Positions 1 through 12,570 of a stretch of 64,000 bases of DNA are shown here, one piece after another. Numbering within the stretch: position 1 is the stretch's first letter; every line of letters begins with the position of its first letter. Both the position numbers and the translations under genes were made by a program. This stretch comes from Nautilus pompilius (taxonomy: Eukaryota > Mollusca > Cephalopoda > Nautilida > Nautilidae): assembly GCA_018389105.1 (NCBI GenBank), contig JACATO010000333.1:1302001-1366000 (forward strand). The letters are read 5' to 3'. The notes under the pieces are model-generated. The model did no database searches. It worked only from the letters and a program-made list of their open reading frames with translations, and was not told the origin of the DNA.

Positions 1-3000
1 TCAGTCTTGTAACTTGTCATGTTGACTGACCTGCTTGGAGCATTCCTCCCTTAAGATCACTTAGTCTAGACTTTGTTACTAAAAAAATCTTGGAAAACAC
101 ATTTGGTTCAAATGGGAACATTAATCACTATCTTAAGCAGTGTGTACAAATTGTGAAAAATCACAAAATCAATGCTGGTGCATTGTATGCATAGATTGAT
201 TGATTTTTACCTTCAGGTAAGCTGTATCCTACAGTATTCATCATGTCGTGTGTAAGATTCAATGAACAGTGTTAATACATTACAGCACAAACAGAAACTG
301 CAGATTATTATTTCAAAATTTTTACTGTTGTGTCTTTATGCAAACATCAAGGTGATTATTAAATTACTGGTGCTTATCACACTTAAAAATATGAAGCACG
401 TGTTGTCTGGACAGAAAATAAAATATTGGCACTATACTCTCGCAAACAATTCTCAGAAATAAAATTTCCCTTTGTGTATGCAAATTTTCTTGGCATTAAC
501 ACAGATATGTACTTTTGAAAGTCAATCTTGCTTTGCATTTGTATATTTGTTGTTGCTTTGTGTTTATATCATCAACATATGATAATGAACACCAGAAATT
601 AGATTACTTTTAAAGGGAAAATCTTTGATAAATAAAAAGATTAACTTTACTAAGTCTACAAAATAAATTATGTATTTAGCATTCTTTTATCTAATAAATA
701 AAATCAAATGGTATGATTTTAAAGGAATGTAGTTAGTAGTAATAGTGTATAATATGGAAGTTAAGCTATTAGCCTTTTCCTAAGCTGATATCATGCATAA
801 TGTTTTCTATTTGATTTCCAATAATTTGTTCTTTTAAAACAATCAATCTGTGAGGTTTAATATACAGTATAGTGCTCTCTTTTATTTATTAGTTAATGAC
901 AATATTATAAAACTTCCTAAAGCTGTTTTGTGAGATTTTATTGTAGGCTTGCTTATCATTGCAACTCCAGTAGAGAGAGATAATTCCATATATTATTATA
1001 TGTCATTTCTAAACTACCAATAATACTGAGGGAGAGGTCATTATAGTTAGAAATAATTTAATTCTAAAATCCCATGAGAGAGATTTTTCTCTTTAAGATT
1101 TTTTAAAAACCAAAACGATGCTTGCTGCTTTCATGTTTATGGTTAAAATAATTTTTTTAATTATAGATATTATAATGCTAAGGAAGATGCACTTAACTTT
1201 TTTGATTATAATATATTTATTCATCAAATCCAGAATTTTGGATTTAGTGTAATTTTTAAATACTTTTCATACAGTGAAATACATTGATTTCACAATGGTA
1301 TTATTTAAAAAATTTTTTACTAAGAAATCTTCTTAGAATATAATGGATTATATCACATAAGATAATAATTAATGTGACTTTCTGTAGCTGTCACATACCC
1401 AAGTAAAAACCATTTTGAAATGTATAGCAAATCCTATCTGAGATTTCCAGCAAGTGCAGTGAAGGGGTAGACCAGATATATATTTTTTGCAAAAGAAACT
1501 ACACTAACACACTAAATTTATGCTGGATTTTGTGTAACTCCTACTGTTTTGCAAAGGATACATAATATGTCATGCAGGTGAATTTGTGAAAGGATGAAAT
1601 TTTTCAGATATGTAGAGTAATAATAACACAAAAGAAAACTGTCTAAAAATCACAAAATTTGCAAATGCACATTTATTTGCAGAATGTAATGTGTTTTCAG
1701 ACATTAGGTTACCAAAGTAACATGATTTTATAGAAGAGGATAAAGCATGCATGCATAAATGTGAGGTGTGGGTGCATTCATGAATGAAATGAAGCCATTA
1801 AGATTAATGTGAGAGAAAAGCTGTTTAGTTTATGATAAATATGGCTGCTTTTTAAATATGGCACATATTGGTTCAATTTCAGTTCTAAATACAAGTCAAG
1901 TACACCACTAGAAATATTCCAATTTATTTAAATGACTGTAGTTATGAGGTAATTTATAAGAATATCAGTTAGCAATTTGGATACTGAAACACTATATGAT
2001 GCTCAATAACAACTTTTATCTAACCATTTTTATTTCAAAATGTCAAAATATTTTGAAATTGCATTAATTAATAGTGTTTTACAGTTAGCATTCTTGTAAT
2101 CTTGTACATAATTTAATCCAATATAGTGTATATTACATTATGGATTAGTAAATTATAAGGTTGAATTTGATTATACATTGTTTCCTTCCTTTCTGTACCT
2201 GATCAGCAATAATTATATCAAACAATGACAAATTGATATCTGTCTAAAATATATGTAAAAGAACAATTATTATTATTGTTATTATTGTCCAATGGATGAT
2301 GCTGGGAACCATTGTCACATATCCTATAAGCTCTGCTGCTTGCCAAATTGGTAATAACTTTAGTTTTCATGCTTTTAATTTGTAATTTTTCAAATAAAAT
2401 GTTTCCAGGAAATGCTATTTTATATAATAATTTGTGTAGGGAGATGAATAAATGTGTTCCAAGTAAAAAAAAAATCTAAATGTTTTGATATTTGTAGAAT
2501 TCAGGCTAGGATATAAAATTCCATTTGAAAAGTCCCATACATGTTTTTTTTTTTAACTGCAAGATTTCTTTCTGTTTCCTATGGTTACAAATTACATAGA
2601 ACCTGAATTGTTAATCATTTTAATATTTTCATTTACAGCATACTACAATTTTTATAGTAGTGGTATAAGCGCACTACTCAGAGAAGATGACTCACCATTA
2701 ACTACAGCAATTTATTTTAATGTTATAATTATTTAACTTTAGCTGATCAGAAAAAGAACAATCTGACTAAGAACCTAACTAATAAATAGTGAATACAGTT
2801 TTATGTGTATAATGTTTTCATTCACCGTGTTTATTTTTCTTGCAACTTTTGCTAATCACAATAAAAAAGAGTTAAACTAAACTAAATCAGATAGCATGAC
2901 TCTACTCTCTGATCATGGTAATATACTTCTTTAAACAATACCTGCCATAGGTAAATTATAAAGTGGAAAAATCCAATGTCTTGACAAACAATAAACATGG

Positions 3001-3214
3001 TGGTTGAAAAAAAATGCTTTATGAAAATAAATCTTAACCTACAGAGACTAATGTTACATTTTTTCCATTACTTCATCAGTAAAAAAACAATTTCAAAAAT
3101 AAAGTGAAACAAATTACCAGAAACTTATTTTGGTCTTTAATAAGTGAATTATTAAACTTTCATTATTTAATATGGTCAAATAAAGATTTTTATGTAAATT
3201 ATACACACACAATA
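1..3214. other. AT-rich non-coding DNA, no gene seen
   Basis: No open frame in this stretch resembles a known protein; the longest are about 60 codons and AT-driven. It holds A/T homopolymers and short AATAAA-like runs but no transposon end, tandem array or RNA gene that I could recognise. Confidence 0.6.
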
Positions 3215-4160
3215 GGCTGGCCACTTTATTAAAACCTACACCTAATAATGTGGTGGGCCACCTTTTCCTCAAATAGAAGCAAAGACATGATGTGGCATAG
3301 AATCCACAAAATGCTGGACGATGTCTTGAGGGATATTTCCCCATTCAGTCATTAATATTGTACACAATGTATGGAGCAAGGTAGGCAGAGGATTGTGATG
3401 GAAAATACTTCTTTCAAGTCATTTCTAAAATGCTCAAATGGATTGAGATCTGGAGATTGTGCTGGCACTGGAAGATACCTATAACATGTTTCATGTTCCT
3501 TAATGGAAGGATGCAGTACCATCTTGAAAGTATCTATCTCCATTAGGATACACATGAAGTATGACTAGATTCACTTGATTAGAAATGATGCTGAGGTAAA
3601 CTTTAGCATTCATTCTGCCTTCTAAAAGGGCAGAATCCCAGGACATGCTAGTAAAACATGCCCCAAACATTACCTCATCACCTGAGGCCTACACAGTTTG
3701 GATCACACAAGAGAGGGTTGAGTGATTTGTGTGGGTTTTCTCCAGATTGATCTTCCATATATGCAAAAATATGGGTGAAGTGTGACTTGTCCAAGTTGGC
3801 AACTGTGATTAGTGACTTCTGCAATCTCTTCAGGCTGGAGATGAGTGGGGATTTCCCTACAATGAATATCTGTCAATTGGTTTATTGTTTGATGACTACT
3901 TGACCTAACTATTCTGTCTAATCACCCTTTTCCTCTCTCTGTCACTGTTTGTGGCCACACTTCCACCTCAACAGACATTTTCTTCACCTTTTGTAATTGC
4001 TGATAAACTCAAATGACCAGTGTCTTAGAGCATCCTACTAACAAAACTATTTGGGCCACTGTGGCACCTGCTAGACATGCACCCACCCACCAGCATGCTT
4101 CTTTTGAATAATTTAATGACTTAGTCTAACAGATATTGGGATAGGCAGATTGAAAATATG
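3215..4160 (-). mobile_element. Tc1-like DNA transposon relic
   Basis: The minus strand encodes a decayed Tc1/mariner (IS630-type) transposase. The left edge, near 3215, starts GGCTGGCCACTTTATTA next to a TA dinucleotide. It resembles the ends of a Tc1-related repeat family that I recall as widespread in animals, with termini containing CCTAATAAAGTGGCC. The right edge is only approximate, because no matching inverted repeat could be read near 4160. The size of about 0.95 kb is shorter than an intact Tc1 element (1.2-1.6 kb), so it is probably truncated or internally deleted. The family resemblance is from memory and needs an alignment. Confidence 0.65.
3230..3860 (-). pseudogene. Tc1-like transposase, C-terminal part, broken
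   Basis: A former cut-and-paste transposase with a DDE nuclease fold. On the minus strand, 3352-3555 contains PAQSPDLNPFEHF, the classic motif around the third catalytic acidic residue of Tc1 transposases. About 50 codons later, in another frame (about 3245-3350), come EWGNIPQDIVQHFVDSMP and, after a TGA stop, GKGGPPHY, the usual Tc1 C-terminal helix and tail. A degenerate DKSHF near 3800 may be the first catalytic motif (normally DES.F). No credible second catalytic motif was found. At least one frameshift and several stops separate the pieces, so this is a dead copy. Confidence 0.65.
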
Positions 4161-5747
4161 CTTGTCCGAATTATGCATACTGCTGTGGGGATCACCTGTC
4201 ATATCATGCAGTCAACCTAATTTGCATCTGCAGCTCAAGTCTAAAAGAGCATATAGGTCTTTATAAAGCAGCCAGCTGGTGTGCATTCTCCAAGCAAAAT
4301 AAGTATAGTTTAAATAACTAGTTCCAAAGTCAGAAAGTACAATCATTAATATTTTCTTGCTTTGGATAAAATATAAACTGTCATCCAAATATACATAGAA
4401 ATTAAAATTTGCAGTTATCAACTGTAGACACAGACTTAGTCATTTAAGTCCAGTAAAATATAATAAAATTATATAAATACCTCAAAATTCTATGTAAAAG
4501 TATTTTTAAGTGTATACATCAAATCCTAAGTTCAGAACACGATCAAATATATAACTGAACTATGGAAATAGTTTTACAAGTTATTCTATAGTTTTATAAT
4601 TCATGACTGCATCTCTATATATGGATGACTATGGCAGTAACATTTCTTTCTTTTTTTTTTTATTACTAATATCTTAATATAATTTTGATTAAGGACAAGT
4701 CTTATTAAAAAAAATAAATAAAAAATTATCAAAATTGCTCTGTACAAGATAAATTCACAAACACTAATAAGCATCACAAAATTAAAAGATAAAGATGATA
4801 TACACCTGTACAGAAAATATTTTTTAAAAATTACCATAGGAATGTGCTATAGATAAACTATAGAAAGCTCCACCACACTAGATAAGAGTATACTGAAGGT
4901 AGTTTTGATTTTATAAATAATAAACTTAACTTTTTTTTAAGAAAAAATATGACTAAAATATTTTAATTGAATTAATCTTTAGTATTTTATTGGTTTTCTA
5001 TTTGAAGAATTCAGGAAAGGATCTTTGCATTTATATTTTTATCTGAGTAACAAGAAAAATAGATGCAAATAAGATTCTTTATAGATAATGTGCAATATAA
5101 TATTTTACCAGCTAAATTTCCAAACAAAACAAGTGACAACATAAACACCTTTGAGGGAGGGAGCAAGCAGATTCATTGTCAAAGTTAACTGCTAATGTAT
5201 AACAGTTTGTTTCTAAAACTAAAATCAGCTGTGCAATATTTTATTGTGTTTTGTATAGCAAATTTTATTTTTATTTATCCGAGGCATACCTTCCCTATCT
5301 TACAGGTACTGTAGCATCCTTGATATAAAGAAATATTACTATAGAAAATATATTTGTTTGATTACCTATCTACATTTGCAGGAATCATGCTTCTACATCT
5401 TCTGGGCTAAATATAGACCCCATTCTTAAACTGCCAGAAAATTCCTCATTTAGCTTTTTTAACATGTATTCCATATTCAAAACTAACGCTTTTTTTATGC
5501 TATCCAGTATCAGTATTTATTTCCCAATGTGATAAATTTGTTTCAAAATTGGTTTGAAAACAACTTCTACCCATAAAATAACAACAAAAACTATAAAGTT
5601 GAAGTAATAAAATAAAACAAAAAACAACACAAGGCACAAGTCATGCACCAATTACACACTGACATTTTATTTTTGCTATATTATTTGCAAAATCTAAATA
5701 TAATGAATAAAGGATTTTTTTTCAGCTGATAGCTGGAGTTTTTGACG

Positions 5748-5754
<7 letters not shown>

Positions 5755-5778
<24 letters not shown>
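5755..5778. repeat. (AT)n microsatellite
   Basis: An uninterrupted run of 12 AT units, preceded by a looser TATATAATAT tract. Confidence 0.9.
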
Positions 5779-6055
5779 GGACTTAATTATCTGTACATTT
5801 GCTCTAAATAAAAGAGCAAGCCAACAAATAGAATTTATGCTGTAAATTCTAAATAAACAGTACTTATTTATCCTTTTAAAGTAAAGTTGTTTGCAAGTAT
5901 AACCAAAATTAGAATTTGTTGTTGTTTCCACATTACTGGCATCATTGAAGTGATATTTATAATGACAGACAGTTTGACGAACAATAATGGCAACTTATGC
6001 TAAATTTTCCCCCCACTAAAATGATGAAATTAAATTTTTCGGGTTTGGAGACACA

Positions 6056-6070
6056 CCCCCCCCCCACCCC
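6056..6070. repeat. poly(C) tract
   Basis: Ten C residues, one A, then four more C. It stands out sharply in this AT-rich setting. Confidence 0.85.
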
Positions 6071-7975
6071 AAGCAGACAAACAGCAGGAAATTGGGCAGT
6101 GAAGCAGGACTCATAACACTCTAGAAAATACTAATTATAGACAATGCAAAGAAGAGAGAAGCACTTAAATTAACCTGACACAAAGAAAGGGCATCTGACG
6201 CACGACATTATAAATGTTAAAAAAAAAACAAAAAACTTCCTTGCGGATATAAGCAGACTAGTGAGCACTGATTGCTGTTTTGAAAAAAGACTGCCTTAAA
6301 AGACAGAGAAAAAAATAATAATCACTGACAATTACAAAGCTGTACAAATTATTTCTATAAAAGAAAAATATCAAAGTTACAGAACTGATGAAAATGAAAT
6401 GACATGCTGAGTCAAAATTATGGATCGGTTAATCACTCAGCTTATGAAAACTTTTATGTAGTGTTTGTGTACTTAGCATGAATTATGAAAAGTGTCAAGT
6501 TGCCAAAAACAACAAACACTAATACACTATATAGTAACATAAAAAAACCTGCTTACCTTTGTTGAAAAGACATTAATTGTATAAATACTCAAGTTGTTTA
6601 CAAAAAACAACAGTTTTACAACTTTTCTTATGTTGTACAATATGTATAAATTTAACACACAAAAAAATATTGTTTTAAATGCGTGACCTAATTTCATTAT
6701 TAGCTGGTTTTATTTCAGTCATTTCACAATTACAAATAGATTTTAAGAGATAAATGGGAGCTCAAAATCATGTGTATTATGAATAATCATCTCATAAGAT
6801 GTCTTTATAAGTCTGATTTGTTAATTTTTACACAAGCAGTAAATGTGGCTATATATAAATAAATGGCCAGTAATTATACCTTGGTAGAAATATTTTTGAC
6901 AATTGAAAGGCATTATCCACACAAAATTAACTAAAAAACTTCATTTATTTCCAACCTAAAGTATGATGATGCACATCTCCCATCTTTTTCAATCTGTCAA
7001 AATATGAAGCTTGAACTCTGCCTATTCTTGTATAAATATCATTTTGTAAAACATTCTAATGATAATAAAGCAACAATAACAGTTTTCAATGGTAGGTTCA
7101 CATTTCTGTTTTAAATTTAATATTTGGAAGATTTGTTAAAATAATCACTTTACTATAGAATTGGCTACTTAAGTTATGATCACTTTTATTAACATCTAAG
7201 TTAAACTGATGAAACTTAAATTTACACACACATACAAAAAAATAAACTGTGATAGTAAACAGAATCTTACCTTAAATGTGAAATTTTCAGATATAACAAT
7301 ATTCATGTACTACATAAGAAAACTCAACTAAACAAGAAAGAGAAAGCTGTAGCCAAGCTTACAGAGTACACAATATATTTAAAAAGAGTATAGTATGCAA
7401 ATTAGAAAATGAGAGGGTGGAAACTCACCTGATTATTGAGTTCAAGTTTAAGATATTCCATTTTAAACATAGAATCAGTAAAACACCTGATCACATCCTA
7501 ATGTCATCTACTTTGAATTTATGCCCAGTTAATGCGGTATGGTTAAGTAAAGCAGAGTGGCTGACACAGATAAGAAGTAAACTTCTAAAATATAGAGTGG
7601 AGATCTTCCTAGTGTGTTCATGGAACTATAGTCTCAACAATAAATAAATAAACCACAGAATTTTTCAAGAGAAAGGACTCTATTTTTAAGTGGGAAATAA
7701 TGTTCTGATTTAACATTAAATGCAAAAATAGAATCTCAGTGAAACTTTAATGAATGAGTAAATTTTAATTCAAAAAGATGTTTTTTTTTTCTTTTAAACT
7801 GCAAACTTTGAATATCTAAAACAAAAAAGTGACATAGGATAAATAGCTTTCTTGTGAACAGTAAGATCTTATTTCTGAAATGAAACAATTTTGTTTATCA
7901 ACAAAATTAGTTGAGTAACCATTTACCACTGAAAGAGACAAAAGAAGACCATTTCACCAGATGGTCAGCAAATGT

Positions 7976-7992
7976 AGGTTTACAGTAAACCT
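7976..7992. promoter_or_regulatory. 17-bp palindrome with paired GTAAAC cores
   Basis: AGGTTTACAGTAAACCT is a perfect inverted repeat around a central A. Each arm carries GTAAAC, the core bound by forkhead (FOX) factors. Whether it is a functional paired FOX site is inference; chance palindromes of this size do occur in AT-rich DNA. Confidence 0.25.
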
Positions 7993-8738
7993 TAACATTA
8001 ACATACCTGGCAGCATCCCCCATATGCATAAAATATCCAATCTACCTAAGTTGGGAATGTTGCTAGTTCAACCATGTAAGAAAATTGGAAGCTAGCATTA
8101 GAGGAAAAATGACAAATGTATCACCCACATAATGGGTGTAAAATATATGGCAAACTATTATTATATGATGTATCTTCAATGGTACAAAAAAATTTGCTAA
8201 GTGGTTCTTAGAAAAATACTATTCATAATTGCTTTAACTCTTTTTTCAGGTAAAGTTAGATTATAGTCACAATTATGTAGTTTATTAATCCATGCATCAT
8301 CAGTGAATTCTAAGGCAACATTTGATATAACATCCAGTTTTACCAAACTGTACATTTTAGAATTTTGTAAATTAAGGTTTATTAACCTTATACAAAAAAA
8401 AAAATCAACTGTCTAATTATTACTGGAAATAAATTTCAGAATTTCAATAAGAAAGGCTGCAATTTGTTTGTATTGATTATGAACGTGTATTATCTGAAAA
8501 TTCCACATTTATTTAGACTATGATTTTGTTTATTACCACTTCTTTTATCACTACATCTTGATATAATTTAATATACAATTTAAGATACACAGGAATTTAA
8601 TGCCTGCTTTTAATTTAAAGTAAAGATAGCAAATCCTTAGAAGTATTATGTTAAAGCTACTTTGTACCCTACCACCCACATTTTATATCCCATGTAGAAT
8701 GAAGTGCAAATTAAGGTATTCTCTGAATACTTGATATA

Positions 8739-9941
8739 CAAAGTGATTTAGAAATATGTATAAACACTGAATTTACATTTAATACTTATATCTATGAATA
8801 AACAAAAATTTGTTATGTACACAAGTGAACATGTAAAAATAAGATACAATGGTCATCTTATGCCAAACATTCAAAATGTCCACCATTTACACACAAACAT
8901 GCGAACTAAGATGTTGCATACTTCCTGCTCAATCTTTTTCTCCAAGTCTTCTAGTGTTCGAGGTTTAGCAGTGCACACTTTGTCCTTCAAGACTCTCCAC
9001 AGACAGTAGTCCAGAGATTTAAGGTCAGGTGACCTTGGAGGATATTCATGAGCAGTTCCATAATGGCCTAACCACATTCCAGGAAACTCCTTATCAAGAA
9101 AAGCTTGAACATCTCAGTGATAATGTGTTGATGATGTGCCATCTTGCTGAAAGTAAACTTCAAATCCTCCAAACAGATGTCTTACAGCAGGAACAGGATT
9201 ATTGTGTAGCATTTCCAGATAACTGTCACCCATTAGAGTAACATTAAAAATGAACGGTCCAACAATACCATAAAAAGAGAACCCTACCAACACTAATACT
9301 TGGTAGGTTAATGACTTTCTCCAAGTATGTTTGGGTTTTGCACTGCCCAAAAAGTACAGTTGTGACTGACAATTTATGTGCCTATTCAGTTTGAAGGATG
9401 CCTCATCAGACCAAACTATCCTATCCTCAAAATCACCATATTGATTGTGCATGTTAATAAACCACTCACAGAACTGTACTAGGTATGTATGGTTTTCACT
9501 TCGATTCATGTGCACACTGCCTGGTTGACTTACTTCAAGAAACCAGGAACATGGTTATTTCAGTTTCCACATTTTCAAGACAATGAGCTCTCCTTTTTCA
9601 TTCACTCTGAATTTTATTCACATTTTAGGCTGTTTCTTGGTTTTCAAATCTATCACCTATATGACTAATTGATAAACATATAGGAGCTGATGTTCCATAC
9701 TCTCTTAACCAGACACGCCGTACTTCCTTTACATTTTCAATACTTACGATATGACTTTAAAATGTTTTTTTCCTTCTCTTCAAAACTCAGCTTTCTGTGC
9801 ACCATGTTGAGGGTTTATATAAACAAGAAGTAATTTTTCTGGAAGTTTACAACATCACAGTTTCGAACATCTGACATAAGATGAACATTTTATTTTGCTT
9901 TCACATGTTCAAGTGTGTGTACATATTTCTGAATCACCCTG
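8739..9941 (-). mobile_element. mariner-like DNA transposon, both ends preserved
   Basis: About 1.2 kb, the normal size of a mariner element. The left end (8739) reads CAAAGTGATTTAGAAATATG and the reverse complement of the right end (9941) reads CAGGGTGATTCAGAAATATG. These are terminal inverted repeats with few mismatches, and each is flanked by TA (8737-8738 and 9942-9943), the target duplication of this superfamily. The match resumes further in, from about 8823 on the left, so the left end appears to carry an extra segment of about 55 bp. The enclosed transposase is on the minus strand and is interrupted. Confidence 0.88.
8871..9515 (-). pseudogene. mariner-like transposase, broken into two frames
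   Basis: The former transposase of the surrounding element. The frame at 9515-9114 (133 codons) contains IVWSDEASFKLN, the first catalytic motif, then FQQDGTSSTHY, the second. A frameshift near 9110 leads into the frame ending at 8871, which holds HEYPPRSPDLKSLDYCLWR with the third catalytic aspartate, followed by a helical tail (LEDLEKKIEQEV). This motif order and spacing match the DD34-35D Tc1/mariner nuclease, specifically the PPRSPDL..LD..LW subgroup common in invertebrates. The N-terminal helix-turn-helix half, expected at about 9520-9860, has no long open frame and is decayed. All three acidic positions are retained, but frameshifts make the copy inactive. Confidence 0.85.
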
Positions 9942-9943
9942 TA

Positions 9944-11499
9944 TTTTGGAAGTTTTTAAGTACATCTTGTTTTCTAACCACTAATAAATCCAAAGAAAAT
10001 TGACTATTACCAAAAGGGCATTTGACATACTCCAGCGAACACATGATGTTGATGTGGAGATGGTATTTTCAAGATAAAAGAGATCAAGTTCTGAGGTAAA
10101 TTGTCTAATAAGGGAATGATTAGAAAAATAAAAATAGTGCACATGAAAGGATACTTAGGACAAAATTCAATGGAAGAGTTGCGCACATGGTAGTATTCCA
10201 ACAACAAATATGAGTAGTGACTCTTTCAAACAATGTTTTCAATTACAGATTTTAAACAGGAAGCATCCAAAAAGGGAAACAGCAAGCAACAGCAGAGTTA
10301 AATGTAAACAGATAAGTTGATGGTTTAGAAAAAATTTATGCTTATCCATGAAAAATAAATTTAACCTTATAGATGGTATAGTTTTAACTTAGTGGAAAAG
10401 CAATACCAAGGTTTACTTTTTTTTGTTCATAAATATACAAAATATCCATATAATGCAAATGCTGTTCTTCAAAAATATACAGAACTGCCTATTACCACAG
10501 GCATCCTGAAAATCAAAAGTTATATTAAAAGAGTACAATAAACTCAAAAACAAAGAGGTAATGTGAAGACAAAATCACTTTTTTTTCTACTTAAAAAATA
10601 GATTAAGAAATTAATGTAAACAATAAAGAGCATAAGGTTCAGAAATTTTAAAAAAAGAAAAAGAGGTGCAAAACAGGCTTGACTTAGCTAATTTGATTAG
10701 ATCTCTGGAAAAATTTCAAGATGCAAATCAAACAAGATAGCAAGTGCTGAAGTGATTCAATAATGGTCACCAGACCAAAACTAAACTTATAAAAACTTAT
10801 GTAATTTTAGAAGTTTACCAAATGTAAAAACTTCCAGTAGTTCTTACCAAGATAGAGAAGAAAAGTGGAGGGCTAAAAAAGTAAGATTAGATAATACCTT
10901 GGATGTAAACTTTAGTTTAATTCACAAGTCATTAAATATTCATTAATTTCAATTCCTTAGATTTGTATAAAATTTAGATCACTCAGATGTATTGAGATGT
11001 TAGTTTAAATGGTTACATTTTAATGAAATGAAATAAATCTGAAGCGATTAAAACCAAATTAGTAAAATAAAATGTCAGTCTTAATTTATCGTTTGCTTTT
11101 TGAACAAGGAAAACAACATTAAAAAAATTAGTAGTTTTATAATTTTTTAAAAAATTATCAACAAACTTTGTGAAAGATATAGAACAAGTTGGCTTAGTTG
11201 TTCATTTCAGGTTTGCTGGTTTCTTTCTTATTGTAAATTTAAAGAAATTTTTTTAAAAACAAAATTAATAAGTTGTGTCCTATTAATATCTTTAATAAAG
11301 TAAATAAAGGTTTAAGTTGTTTGGAACATTGGTCTTTACTTTTCAGCTATATTAAGATAGCCCAATTCAGCTCCAGCCCTGCATAGTACAAAACTCATGA
11401 GAAACAACAAAGAAGTTGGAACGAGAGTAAAAATGAAAAGATTTATGTAGCTATTTGTTTGCTGATTTTGACAAACATCTGTGCTATTTTCTACACACA
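9944..11499. other. AT-rich non-coding DNA, no gene seen
   Basis: No frame with recognisable similarity and no repeat ends. The 66-codon minus-strand frame at 10007-10207 shows no domain I know and is probably random. Confidence 0.5.
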
Positions 11500-11910
11500 T
11501 TATTGACCTCTTTCATTACATGCAATACCAAAGTTAAAAAGAAAGGTAATCACAGTGATTGTTAGTATAACCCTGATGTTTTCCCAGTCTGTCTTGCCAT
11601 GCAATTATTCATCGCCTAATCAATTGATTTAATCACAATAAACCAATAAATTCACAGGAGACCCTTTTGAAAGCTTTCTTTGCGCAAACATAAATGTTGA
11701 CATGAAAGGAAATCACATGGATGAATCATGAGGGTAGTGTGGCTATCAGAGTATGAGAACAAGTCAGTATCAAACCTTATCAAGATCAATATTGATAATC
11801 AATAAATAACCTGATGAGACTAAAGTAGAGAGTGAGTCAGTGTAAGGAAAAAACCAAGGTTTAATAAATAAACCTGCTATCAGACACAAGGGGACAGACT
11901 GTTCAAAGTG
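11500..11910. promoter_or_regulatory. possible cis-regulatory block (homeodomain/CUT motifs)
   Basis: Less AT-rich than its surroundings and free of transposon signatures. It carries two perfect 12-bp palindromes built from the ATCAAT/ATTGAT core: AATCAATTGATT at 11618-11629 and ATCAATATTGAT at 11785-11796. Nearby are TTTAATCACAATAAACC and CAATAAATAACC. ATCAAT cores are bound by Onecut/CUT homeodomain proteins. A conserved enhancer is inference from motif density only. Confidence 0.3.
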
Positions 11911-12349
11911 AATGTTTCTTCAGATTAATCTTTTTTGTATGGCTTAGGTTTATTGTTACACAGTTGTGCTGTTTGCTGCTGCCTTAGTATAGGATAATTT
12001 CATTCTTTCCATCTTAAAAGCTTAGGTAAAGGGATATTACTGGCTATAAGATAAAACAATGAAAAAAAGGAGGAAAACAGAAGAAATAGCAATAACAAAA
12101 CAAATTAGCAATTTTCATAAAATCTCAAAATTTTGCTTATCAATAACCCTTTTACAATAACAACAACAATAAAAAAAAAACAAATAGGCTCACTAAATGA
12201 TGAGAATGGATGGGCAGACACTATCAGGTTGCAACAACATTCTTTTGTTCAATAAACCTAATCCCTTGTTGCATATTGTAGACTTGACCCAGTTCTGCAG
12301 GCAGTTGCAGTTTATAGCACAGGACACAGATTCTGCTTGTTTTTTTTTT

Positions 12350-12560
12350 TTAATGCAATAGTCCTACAGGTCTTTCAATCCCAAAATATTGCCATGAGCA
12401 CCTTGCCTGGCACATGTTTCCACACTGTTTGCTTTCAGGTTCAAATTGATGCACCCAGCTTCATCAGTCATAATGATATCACAAGGAAACTCTTTTCTGT
12501 CATGAAATTGCATAATCAGGTACTGGCCTATGGCAAATGGCTAGTGCTACATTTACATGA
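12350..12560 (-). pseudogene. possible IS630/Tc1-mariner transposase fragment
   Basis: On the minus strand about 50 codons stay open and include CDIIMTDEAGCINLNL, followed some residues later by GAHGNILG. This recalls the first catalytic motif of IS630/mariner transposases (TDEA followed by a hydrophobic, polar-rich strand). No second or third catalytic motif and no terminal repeats were found. The call is weak and could be chance. Confidence 0.22.
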
Positions 12561-12570
12561 AAGCTGCTAA

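Larger units (their letters stand above)
4161..8736. other. AT-rich non-coding DNA with simple repeats, no gene seen
   Basis: No recognisable protein-coding frame. The stretch contains an (AT)n tract at 5755-5778, a C-run at 6056-6070 and several poly(A) runs. A short palindrome at 7976-7992 is listed separately. The open frames of 67-78 codons here look random. Confidence 0.55.
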
